Positions 33,758-45,700 of a stretch of 64,000 nt of DNA are shown piece after piece. Source of the DNA: Edolisoma coerulescens (Eukaryota > Chordata > Aves > Passeriformes > Campephagidae); the NCBI GenBank assembly GCA_013397115.1, contig VWZW01007703.1, positions 3,471 through 67,470 on the forward strand, read 5' to 3'. A program made the translations under genes and the position numbers. The stretch's first letter is position 1. Every line of letters begins with the position of its first letter. Under the pieces are notes generated by a model. It was not told where the DNA came from. It was given only the letters and a program-made list of their open reading frames with translations, and ran no database searches.

Positions 33758-36700
33758 GTGGGAGGCTCGGTGGCTAGCCTGTGGCGGGTGGGCTACGTGC
33801 ACAGTGGGCTGTGTGCCCGGGGAAGCGCCCCCCGAGGGAGGTTCAGGGCTGGGGGTCCCCTCTCCGTCGCTCACGGTCTGCTTTCTCCCGGCGGAGCGTC
33901 GTGGGCTCCGTCCCATGGCAGCCCACGGGGGGGGGGAGCAGCCTTGGGGGGCGACGGGGCAAGGAGGCGAGATGGGGACCTCGCTCCGAGTGAGCGCGGC
34001 TGCAGGGGCTGCCCGGCCTGGACTCCGGCGAGGGGATACGCCTTGAGCTGGCGGGGCGCTGCGCGGAGACCCTGGCGGCCCTCCCCTGCTTCTGAGCTGG
34101 GCGTCACCCTGAAGGACAGGAGCACTTGTAACTTCACAAAATGAGTCAAATTGCACTTGTCGGCCTTCTTTTTGCTGTCTTTATTTCCCCTCTCCCCGAT
34201 CTCTTCCCCGTTTGCTACTCACTGCGTCTCCTCGCGCGCGCGCTCTCTAGTAAATTGCCTTATGTACCTGTAAGAAAGTTTACTGGAGTAAGGTAACGAA
34301 GTTAACAGATTCGTTAGGAAGTTCCTAATGAACACTTGCCCTAATTACTTTTCAGACTGACTGGGCGGCTTATGCCATAACCTGCACCTGAGTTCTTTCT
34401 TCGGAACAGTAATTATAGTTAAGTATTGCCTGTAATGCAGCCCTGTGGGGTCCTTTGAACTTCACTGGAGGTGAAGGGCAGTAAGTGCCGTTTTCAGAGA
34501 GCTTTGATTTGGCCTTCCCTTGCTGTTTTTAAGTTCTCAGCACTTGTAACTTTCGTCCATAGGTTTCAAGTTGGGGTGTAGGTACACGAGGGTTTTGGTG
34601 TAGATTCTGGATCCAAAACCATGAACTGTCTAGNTCTTGCTGCTTGCCTTCGTGCAAAAATAGCCCCATTACACACTTCAGCAACCACCTGGATGACATG
34701 GTAGGGAGGCACATATGCTTTGCTTTGTTGCCCTCTTTACGGGCTGTTTGATTTTTTTGCCATAGTATTTATCAAAGTCATAAGCCTGCACGAGCTTAAA
34801 CAACATTGCCCTTTAGCAGAGGAACTGTTTCTAGCTGAAAAAAGCCAAGCTTTACCTGTGCCAGCCATGCTGTAAGGAATCACTACGTGATTCCTTGTAA
34901 ATAACTAGACAGCCTGAAACAAAACTTTGACCAAATCTTGTCTGGCTTCTTCATTTGAGTAATCCTACTATAATATTTGGTGAGTAAATAACTTTTTTCT
35001 TAGTACTCTTTAGTAGCTAATCATACAATGTGGCCAAGTTGTAATTACTTAGTTTTCATAGCTATGTTTTCTACACTGTAGGAAGCTCATAGGCTGCCTT
35101 GAGGCATGTTAGTAAAAAAGTTGACTTTTCATGAACTTAAATAAATCAACTCTTCCACCTATTTGTTTTTCCTGATAAGGACTAACTGAAATTTAGTAGC
35201 CAAGTTGTGCCTCATGTCATAAGAGTAGTATATCTTCTACACTCAGAGTTGCTAAAGGACTGAGTTATTTAAATTGTTGTATGTTACAGTTAAGGTCACT
35301 GAAACAGTATTAGATCAGCGTAAAGCCTATTGGACAGGAATGAAGTTTTTCTCATATATGAAAATACTGTAAGATCAATTTAATACCTAATCATGAGCAT
35401 CTTTCCTATTACTTACTGCTTCAAGACATAAGTAATGAAAAAGTGGGAACCTGATAAAATCTGAGTGAGCCAAGTGCTGCAGTGAAACATAATTTCCTCT
35501 GTTCCCTCAGATCCTGGAAAGGTTTAACCAGCTCATAAGCATCTCTAATAAAGTTATGAACTTCGGATTAGGCTAAATGCTCAAAGCCTTCGGTCCCTAA
35601 AAGTAAGCAGGAAGCCAGTATACCTCGTTATACATTAGTTGAATGGTCTCAAAGGTCAGGGCTTTCATTCTGACTTAGAAGTTCCAGGTGAAGGGGGGAG
35701 GAAAAACAGAACACCAAAAACACATGCTGAAACAATCCCACTCTTGAAATCTTTAACAGGTACAAGTGGTGAACCCAAGGAGATACTTTAAATGCAGTAT
35801 CTACATGTCCCTGTGAATGGTATACTCGGTGATTTTATGTGACTGAAATTAGTGATGGAGCTTTTGGTGGGTGTCCATGGGTCTTTCCCCCTTCCCCTCT
35901 TGAATTACCTTGGTATTGCTTTCCCTTTCCTATTTAAACTATTTGTTTTCCTGGAAGGATTTGAGGGTTGGTTTACCACTTTTGTTGGTGCAGAATCACA
36001 TCCATTTCCAAGGATAGTCCCTGTGTTTTTAGGTCAAAAGGCACTTACTTAATTGACTTTTATTCTGTAAGCTGTGGAGCAAGGTGAAAACACTTGCTTT
36101 GCAACAGTCCTGCTCAAACATGGCTTCCAAGCACTATGTACACAATGAGGTTGACTCCTGTACTTTTTAAGAATATTGTGCACAATGAAATTTTATAATT
36201 GAGAAAAATTGAGCAATTCATATAGCATCCAGTTGTTTTAGACTCTTGATATTTTCTTTTGATGACTGGAATACTATGGGAAGTGGGCTCAAAGTCTCTA
36301 TTTCTCTTTCGTATATTATGCTTTCTGAAGTTTTAAATACAGCATAGCAGAAACCATACATCAGTATCCCCAAGATACAGTATATAAAACAACTTATTTA
36401 CTTAATTTTTGTTTAGTGCCTTTTTTTTTAATGTAGGGAGGGGGCCCTGTAAAACTATGAGTGGCTAGAAATGGGGAAACAGATGCACAATTGTGCTTCC
36501 TGCTTTGACTTCTGTTGTCACACTAAAAAGTGACTCTGCCATGTGAGTCTGAGATGTGGTGGGTGCCAGCAACTGAAGTCCACTTGCACCCTTTATCAGA
36601 TTTACCCTCCTCATTCCCTTCCAATGATGTTACAGCTGCTCCAGAGGGACCTTTTGCTCTTTCCCTTTGTTAGGGTTTGAGACAAATTTGTAGGAAAATA

Positions 36701-39700
36701 TCCTTTGATAGAAGGCCGGTTACAACCACTCTTCCTTCACTAGGTTTGGGAAAGAAATATTCTTTGGAGGAATGTGGAAAGGGAGGAAAAAACCTATTTA
36801 TTTAACAAACACACGGGAAAAGAATAATAATGCTAAATAATAAAATCTCTCACTTTGGAGAGAACCTGGTAAATTCAAAGTCCTTTTGTGGGTGCATCTC
36901 GCTCCTCTTCGGAGCTGGGTCGGCGTGGGGGCCCCCCCCCCGAGCCTCGGTGGAAAGTTCTCCCAGATGATGCTTTGGTGTTGTTGCACAGTTCTAGAAG
37001 AAAAGAAGAAGAAGCCAAAGTGTCGGAAAAAAACCTCTCTGTCTCTCGCCAGAGAAAACAGAGCTGAAAGCTGGCTGAAAAGCAATAAGGGTGCTTCTAC
37101 TTTTCTCGCTACAGCCAAAAGACGCAGAGGAGTAGTGACCTTGGAGCACAGACTGCTTTGAAAAGTTTGCTTGGTTTTTTCTTCTCTTCCCTCTCAGGCT
37201 CAGTTTAAAGGCACAGAAAAGCACAGGGTTCATGTCTGGACATAGAGCCTGTCGATAGGGGATACAGATCATAAAGTTACCCCAAGACACCCTTGTCTTT
37301 TTCCATTATCTCCTTTTTCACCATGGCAAAGACCTATCATTTATATATGCAAAATTAAATTTTTCCTAAACCTGTAAGATGCTTTGAGCTGGTTCAATGC
37401 TTGTGTGTCTTTTGTTGGTGTTTTTTTCTTTTTTGATCATCTAATTTTAAGGAAATTACCTGTCCCACACAGGTTATGTCTGTCACTGTTGCCCCTATTC
37501 ACTTATTCTTGTATCTCCCCTCCAAAACAATCCTTTTTAGCTGTTTGATGAGCTGCAACCAAACTTGTGAGAAGAATTTTACTTCTAAAAGCGAAACAGA
37601 CAACAACAAAAAATATCCTTGCTGGTATCTTGAAGAGGATATGGCAAAATGGGAGAAGCACCTTACTTTCCATCAAAAAGAAGATGGAGCTTCTGCATGG
37701 AACTTTTTAATTTCTGGGGAGATAATGTACCAGGAACTGGTTCTGCTACTGTTCTGTTTATCTTGGCTTAGTTCAGTGTACATTGCCAGGGCAGACTGTA
37801 CCTGTTCTCCTGGATGGTGTGAGTCCTCTTGGACCATCAGCCTCATATCTGGACCTACTCTGTATGGAGTTTCACATTCTTTCACAGTTACTGACAGGAG
37901 TCTGTGAATCAACCATGCATATCCCACACATTCATCCAAATTTTGCCCCTGGTCTTTCTTCCCTATGAAAATAATGACAAAACTAATGGTAAGAGCAAAG
38001 AATAATTTGTTTTAAAAGTAGAGCAAAGCATTTAGACAGGAAGGATTTTTCAACAGACCAGTAGTAATTAAAGCAGTTCAGTTGTCATGTGCTGCTTTGC
38101 TTACATGAGATACTTCTCCCAACCGTGGTTATTTTTTACACCTGCCATGGTTCTGTGACATCTTCCTGGGTTTTTTTAGTTACCTTAGTATTCTTGTGAG
38201 AGAAACAGCTTTCTTTTTCAAGCTCTTCTCCCAAGCTTTTGCAAAGTAACTATCCCTGAGACACATCAACATACAGAACTCAGGGTATTTATAATACAGT
38301 ACTCATCCAGTCACAGGATCCAGTGCTTGTGTGATGACCTATTAGTAGGGCTATGCCTGCCTTATTTTTTGTTGGTTGTTTGGGGGTGGTTTTTGTTGGT
38401 TTTTTTTTTCCTTGTTTGGTTTTTTGGTGGATAGGAGCCGAGCAAGGAAGAGCTATCTAGCGAGTTCTTTCCACTCTATTTTTCCCACCTTGGCTAACTG
38501 CTTTGTCACACCTTACACTGTCCATAACTTTTCAAATTTCTCTCATCAGTCAGAAAGTTGCAATAAATGGTAAGAAAAAGCCATAGTTAAATTTTCCAAG
38601 GTTACCATTTCTGCAGCTCTCTGGGTATTGGCTGGCTCAACATGAAGCATCCTGGCTTCAATTTGGTTGTTCTGGATAGCAGTCCACTGTGCTACAGAGA
38701 GGCACAGCAGTAGGACAGATAGCTTAATGAATCTTTAGATTCTGATCAGTTGAACAACAATGTGTATTTTCTCTTCCCTTTCTTAAAGCTTTGCTTCCAT
38801 CTGTGAGGCTAGATACTTATCATATAGACCAAGCTGATTCAGAAAGAATGACTGTATATTAGTCCCCTGTGTCAGGGAAGAAGGCTAAAAGCAGAAGCAA
38901 GCAGTTCCATAAATGAAGCACCAGACTGAAAATGATGATAGGTATGGTAACTAGCTCATGAATCAGCACTTCCCTAATTAGCTCTGTGTGTCCTTCCCCC
39001 GTTTTTGGGCTTTCTTCTTCAGGGCTTCCCCCCACCTGTTGTTAATCAGTTTACCAACCTGCCACACCTGTCCTTCCACTGGGGTTTAGCTCATGGGGTT
39101 CTTTTTAAGTCATTAGTAGCCAGGCAACCATCAACATTAGCATTGACACAGGAATATTTATTTGGCTATTTGTTCTCTTTCCACTTGTCTGGTAGGACAG
39201 AAACAACGTAACAATGATTCATAACCCTTGTCATCCCATATCCGCTCATTATATACAAATTCATAAAACCTGAAACAGAAAGTAGGCCTTCATGTGAAAC
39301 TAAGAATCATCTGAAAATTGGTTAGTCAAGAGACAGATGTCTCTGATGAAATATGAATGTTAATTTTGCTTAGTGAGTTCTGTGACAAGATGGAGTTTTG
39401 TGTAGGAAATGCATCTTTGGAGTTTAATACAATAATTAGTTCTCTAACCTGATATTAATCTTTGGGCTAGGCACTTAGAACTATAAAATACTTGTTCATG
39501 GCACAAGTAGACCAGGCTCTGGAAGACCAGATCTTCCCCGCCTCTCTTTTTAAAACAAAACAACAACAAAACCCTCAGATAAAACTTGTACTTCTGAAAG
39601 ATCTGCAGTATATAGCTAAATTTTCAAAACTGAAGTAGTGGTAACATGCAAAAAGAAACATTAATTATAGTACTGGAAGAAGGTAAGGAAATGACAATTT

Positions 39701-42700
39701 AGCAGGACTTGGGATCAGTTCTAGAAATACTGGTGTGCAATACACTGTTTGCTACTATTGCTATTAGGGGCAAAGAAGTTGTGTGCATAAGTTCCATACA
39801 TACTTGTTGTTTAAACATACATGTTTAAATACCTGGAGGATATGGCCAGTTGTGTACACTGTTGGGCTTGACAAGCAGCACAGGCTTCACTGGCTGGAAA
39901 GGAATGTTTTCAGTAAGGAGGCACACCCAGTTTCAACTCCATGTCACCTTCAGACAGTGTGGCTCATCTTAAAAGTTCAAATCACTACTTTGTAAATCGT
40001 ATTTATGTTAATTTCAAGTACTTACTGCTATGACTCATTGCTTGGCAAACAGTCATGATTTTTGCATCCATCATGACTGGAGATCTGATGTGAGCCGTGT
40101 AGAAATGCTGTCTGGGAAAGTGATCTTGTGCGTGGAGGAAGACAAAACTAAGCACTTGCTTGGACCTGTTTGCTAAATAACTGTAGTACGCAGAATTTGT
40201 GCTTCACACAAGGGGGTATCTTTCCCAAATTGTGTATTTCTTATGGATTTTTTTCAGATATTGGTTGTTTTTGCTGTCCTCTATACAGACTTCTACCCAT
40301 CAGTTTTATGGCAGCTTGATTATGATAGAGTTTAAGCCTGCAAATGAACACAAACTAGCTGAGGGTTCTCATCCCCTGTGCAGGAGATGTAAAAAGCAAC
40401 ATTTTCCAAAAAGTGAAATAGTAAATCCTTATAGGCCTTGTGAAGTTAATGGGAGCCATATGCTTGCAACAGGTGAACGTATCCTGAAAACAGACTCCTC
40501 TATCCATAAGAAGCCTTTTATCAAAATTGCTGCACTTGAAGGCACACTGGAAGTTATACAGATACCTTGGTCTGTCAGTGCCTTGTCCTCTTAGGGCCCG
40601 GGGCTGGTTTTCCTTCCTACAGAGATTAGTGCCTGGGGACCTGAAATGCAGGGAAACATCTCTTGCACTTTTTCTCTTTGCAGAGACTTTCAGATCACTG
40701 CAGTTTTGTACTCATTGTTCAGTGGGAGCTTGATCAAAGGTTCATCAAAATGAACAGATCACTTCTGCGAGCTTCATGGGCTTGGGAATGAGGCAGTTGA
40801 TCTTTCTGAAAAATTTCCCAGAAGTGAAGCTGTAAAGAAGTATTTGAACAATGTCATCAAACATGTTTGGCACACAGAAAGGGCAGGGAGTTCTGGGAGG
40901 AAGCTGCAGCTTTACAGAAAAAAATGAAGGGCAAGGCAAGGATACATTTTAGAAGGATGCTTGAACTAAGTGGTCAAGAAAGAAGTTGGAAGGAAATAAC
41001 CTGTGCATGAATATGGAGATGACAGGTCTGAGATGAGAATTAAATACTCAAAGTGAATGCAAGGGGACGAGCAAATAATTGGTGAGGTTCAAATGAAAAA
41101 TGTCATGGATAGAATGGAAGAAGATGAGGCTTTTAATAGCAGTAGTAGAAAAGACTATACAACACAAAATGAAGGAAAAGCAAAGTGGGACAGAACAGTT
41201 GCAACCCAGAAAAAGAACCAGACTAAGAGCAGAAAGTAACTTGTGGCTACAAGACCATGTTATGCACTAAAGTGTGCCTTGCTTACGTCTTTGTGTATAA
41301 TTGTGTGTAAAGGAGTATTTGGTAGTTAAAGGACTACTTCTTATCTTAGATGGATGAATGAATGAGTTTGCTACGTGTATGTTCCCTCGAGTAAAAAGTT
41401 CCATCTTCTATGTGTTGAGCTTGCTGTGAGAGCTTTCTCAATGAAGAGAGCTGTGGGCTTGTGCTGTGAGTGGTATTTCAATGCAGTAATTCAGTGTGGT
41501 GTGTTTTTCAAGTTACGTGGCAAATGGTGCTTCTGAAGATGTTTGCACAAGCTTCCTTGTCATTTTACCTATTTATTACAAACTTTTCAAACTAGATATG
41601 TAAAATTAACAGTATTGGGTTATGTGCCTTTTCAGTTGAACTACTGTAATCTGGTTTGATCAGCTCATTTCTCTGTTGTCAAGTCAACTTGCTCTCACTT
41701 GACAACAAAAAGAACTGAGCTTCAAGTACATGATTAGAATTTCATGTTCTATTTAAATACTTGCTTTTGTTTTGCTGATATGTCATTGCTTGACATATAG
41801 AACATTGCTTGACAATAGAACATGAAATTGCTTGACCACTAATAATTAGAGCTTGTTAATAGACTTTTAAATGCTCTTATATCAAAGTAAATTTTTTTCA
41901 AGTCAAAACTAAGAGAGAGAGGTCCAAAATAGTGCATAATTTAGTGGCTGGAGTAGTTGAAAGAAGACTTAGAGGTCTGAGCCTCCTTCTTGTGTAGCGT
42001 ACAATCCAGTAGGACTCTGATAAGCTTTGTAATGATACCCAGTGAGGCCACTCAAAAGGACATTCTTCATTTAAGGGTAAGCCTTAAAACAGTGGTTTTA
42101 TTTGCTTCAGAATTAGTATTAAGATTCAAAGGCATTTGATACCTTTTAAAAAAGAGGTGGCAGGGGCAAAGAATAAAAGTGTGGAAGGGAAATTTCTAAC
42201 ATATTTTTAAAAGATGTTAAAATTGTGTTTCCCTTAAACAAAAAAAAAAAGACAAACATGCAGTCCTATTCATCTCTAGCAGTTTTAGCTTATCAGGGCT
42301 TACCAGAATACAATCTCTCAGTCCTGCTCAAACACAGGTTTCAGTAGTTTGAGTCTTTTACTTGCGTAAGGTATGCACATATGCACGAGCATAATACAAG
42401 AGCATTCTCGTGTATTCCGGATTTCACGCTTTACTTTTGAAGAGCCTAATTTGATAAGAGTCTGAAGGTCTAATCATCTTACCCCTGTTAAGCTCTATTT
42501 TGGTAAATCTGAGATGTGAAGAGATGAACCTGGGGAAGGAGGGGTAGTAGTTGTACTGAAGGTCGGAGCCACCAGAAGGAAAGATCAGAGATCCTTCGAA
42601 AGGTTCCTAAAACTGGGAGCAGGTTTTTGAGCCCCAAACTTTGAGCACCAAAGTCTGTTTTGGACAGAGTTGTATTTCAAGGCTGCATATATCCCAGTAT

Positions 42701-45700
42701 GGAACTCTGATACTTTGCAAGGGTTAAGCAGAAGCTTTGATGGGAGTTGCTGTCTTGCCAGAGACTGTTTTCATAAAATCCTAGAAACTTAGTAACATTC
42801 TGTCAAATTTGGCTGCATTTGCAAAATATCTTGAAAATATTTTTAGGGGAGAAGAGACGGGCTCACGTGTATACTTCAGATTTAAAACAAATATTTTCTG
42901 TCTGGATTTTAGTGTTAAAATGTACTGTGGTCATGGTCTCTTTTGATTTTAATGACCAACTTTGAGACAAGAAATACTGTCACTGATGTCAGATCATCGT
43001 TGATGTCAATGTAGCTAATTTCTATTCATACAGAACCTATGCCATTAACGTTCATTTAAATTCAGTGTTAGTCCCTCTTAAGTTTCTTCCAACAGCAACA
43101 AAAAACTTGTTTTCTTAATTCTAGGGGTGTAATCCTCTTGCCGAGACTGGACGAAGCAAACTGCAAAACCAAAGAGCTGTTCTAAACCAACAGATCTTAA
43201 GAGCAGTGAGAATGAGAGCTGGTGCTGAAAATCTTTTAAGGTATATGTCATGCTTTTCTAATTCTCTTGCCCAAGCAACAATTGTTTAATTTTCTTTTAA
43301 TTTTGTAGAAGTCTCTTAGCTGTTGTATTTTCTCCTTTTTTTTCCCCCAAACATGCTGCATCTAACGTTAGAATGATTTGTGGATCTCCCTGAATTTTTT
43401 CAAGCTATAGCTCTATAGTCATTACTTGCTCTCAAGCACACTTTCAGTACTGCTATACTGAAGTAAATGAGCTGAATGTTAGCCTTTCTTAGGTTGCTCT
43501 CTTTGTTCAGCTTTATTGCTTGTGATAATGGCAAGTGAACCTTGCTGAATATTGTAATGAGTCCCTTTTACTCCTCAAATGAAATAAAGGTATTGCCACT
43601 GGGCTGTTGGCTTTTCCCAAGATCCTTTAGTTCTGTGCTGCATAGTAGAAAGGATTGTCAGTTGTCTTCTTTATTCCATGTAGTAGTAATAATATAGGAA
43701 TAGCAGGGTAGCACACATGTGATTTGAGCTGGGTTACCCCCAGTTGCCACCAAATTCTCCTACAGTTTGAGGTAACTGGAAGAGATTTTGCTCTTCATCT
43801 GTTACATTTTTTTAGGATATGTTTTCGTATGTGGCTATCCCCATAGGAATTAGCCTTCTGTTGACCCTGTCTGAAGGCTGTTACATCCCATGATTAGCTG
43901 CTTGGCAAACAGTCTGTAGCTTTCCAGTCTTACACAGAAGAACTGAAAATTATCCCAATTCTCACCTGCAGTAGTAGGTGTCAGTTTCCTGTAGTTTCTG
44001 TTTTTCTGTAATTGAAGCAACAATGGGTCTTCAAAAACAAAGTCTAGTAAATATACTTAACGAAGTGAAAATGCTTGGATAAATTCAATTTTCTTAAACT
44101 TGCCATTAATCGATAGGTTGCCCATTGTCTGTTACCTGCTTTTATCTCCACTCTTGCAAGAGGTGTGACAGGTTGAAAACTTTGGTAATTTTAGCCTCTC
44201 TGGCTGACTTAAGTTTGCTTTGTTTTCTGGTAATTGACTTAAGGACTAAGACTTGGAATTTTAGTACCTTTTGTATGGTTAGCAAAATTATTTTACCTGC
44301 TTTTGAAATGGAATGCTTCATTCAGTTAATGTTTTTGCTTGTCTATTCAGGGGTGTTTTGGAAGGGCTTAAAGAGATGAGTAATATCTAATATAAACTGG
44401 TAACGTTTAACCTTAAATATCCTAAAGTTCAGTTTCTGATGCCAGTATTAACTGCTGAAATACTGAAGTTGCTATTTACATGAGTGGGAACTAAATCTAC
44501 TTAAAAGTAGAGGAACACACTTATTTTTAAGATTTTAGAAATCTAAAATGAATTTACACCTGTTGAACTATTAAAACTTGCTAGTTCTTTGAAAGAAGCA
44601 ATTTTAAAAGTAACCTGACGACTAGACAGTTCACATGACTAGTTGTATTTAGAGTCTCCTAAGGAAAAACATAAACAAGTTTTATGCTTGCAGATTCTAT
44701 TTGAATTTCATCAAGTTCTAAAAGAAACAAACCAATTGCTGTCCACAAGGAGCCTCCTGCAGTAGGACTTGAGAAAAAATCTGGAAATGCGGGTTTCTTG
44801 ACTTTTGGCTGAAAGTAAGCACTAGGCTTGAAGCGCATGGTCTATACAGTGCAAAGACTTTTGTTCTTAGAATTTCTGAAAGTCACCCTCTCCTTTTCAT
44901 TGTCTTTTGTTCTGAGAGTTCTGAGTTAAAATTAAATTCAGAGTAGTTACATGGATCTCGACAATATCACATTGTCCATGTAGCTGTCTTTTAGTTCTGT
45001 CTTTGTAGACTAAAAAGTATGTCTACAGTGTAAAAAACATGAAAGGGTAATCAAATTAACTCTAAGTGACATGGATGTTCATAGCAATAGAGCCAACAGA
45101 GAAGTCAGTCTGAGGCTTCTGAAAAAGATACTAGAATCCTTCCTGTGGAGGATGGTAAGCTAGACCAAACATGGATATTAATATATCATAATTAAAGTGC
45201 TTGTAGCATCAAAACTTGTCTGTTTGTCTCTGTGGTGCTACCTTTATCAAGGAAGATCCATTCCACTGGATGTTTGTATCCAGTTTGGCTTATGAACGCA
45301 ACAGATGTTCACATTGCTTAATTTAAGCAATCCAAGATGTTCAGTAAAGTACAGCATAGAAAATTCACAGACAACTAATTTAGAGTATGAAAAACAAACT
45401 TATAATTTTTGTCTTGGAATAATTAGTTCTTCACCAAGGTGCTCTATAAGACTGGAGGACTGCTCCAAGCGGAGCCTAAATTTATGAGATGGTTGTTCAT
45501 AAATACTTACGAAGGTGAATTTTGTCTTAAAATAAAGGTAAATGCAAAATGCTGCAAATTTAAGTTCGTTATTGTCTTAAGATTCGGACTCTAGTATAAG
45601 GGTACAATACCTTAGGCATGGATACCTTTTATCTTAAACTCATACCTGTGGATTTATAGATACAGATGATTTAAGTATCTTGAAAAGAGTAATATTCTAA

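Larger units (their letters stand above)
32900..34120. promoter_or_regulatory. RHPN2: RHPN2 CpG-island promoter
   Basis: A sharply bounded GC-rich, CpG-dense block of about 1.2 kb that contains RHPN2 exon 1. Two tandem GC boxes (GGGGCGGGGCGGGGC, 33531-33545) lie about 150 bases upstream of the ATG, as expected for SP1-type control. There is no TATA box. A simple CG run (cgcgcgcgc, near 34233) follows downstream. Confidence 0.75.
37295..43124. other. RHPN2 intron 1, 3' part
   Basis: Intron sequence with no supported exon. Contains a G/T-rich tract (38364-38430) and a nested inverted-repeat cluster (41675-41829). The open frames here (for example 37476-37907 plus) show no domain and no paired splice sites. 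Confidence 0.5.

Noticed and set aside
32948..34144. 398-codon open frame, plus strand
   Set aside because: Lies in the CpG island, where stop codons are scarce on all frames. It runs through the RHPN2 exon 1 donor into intron. Only codons 33689-33757 are supported.
33395..34156. 253-codon open frame, minus strand
   Set aside because: Antisense to RHPN2 exon 1 in GC-rich DNA, with no recognised domain and low-complexity proline/arginine/serine content.
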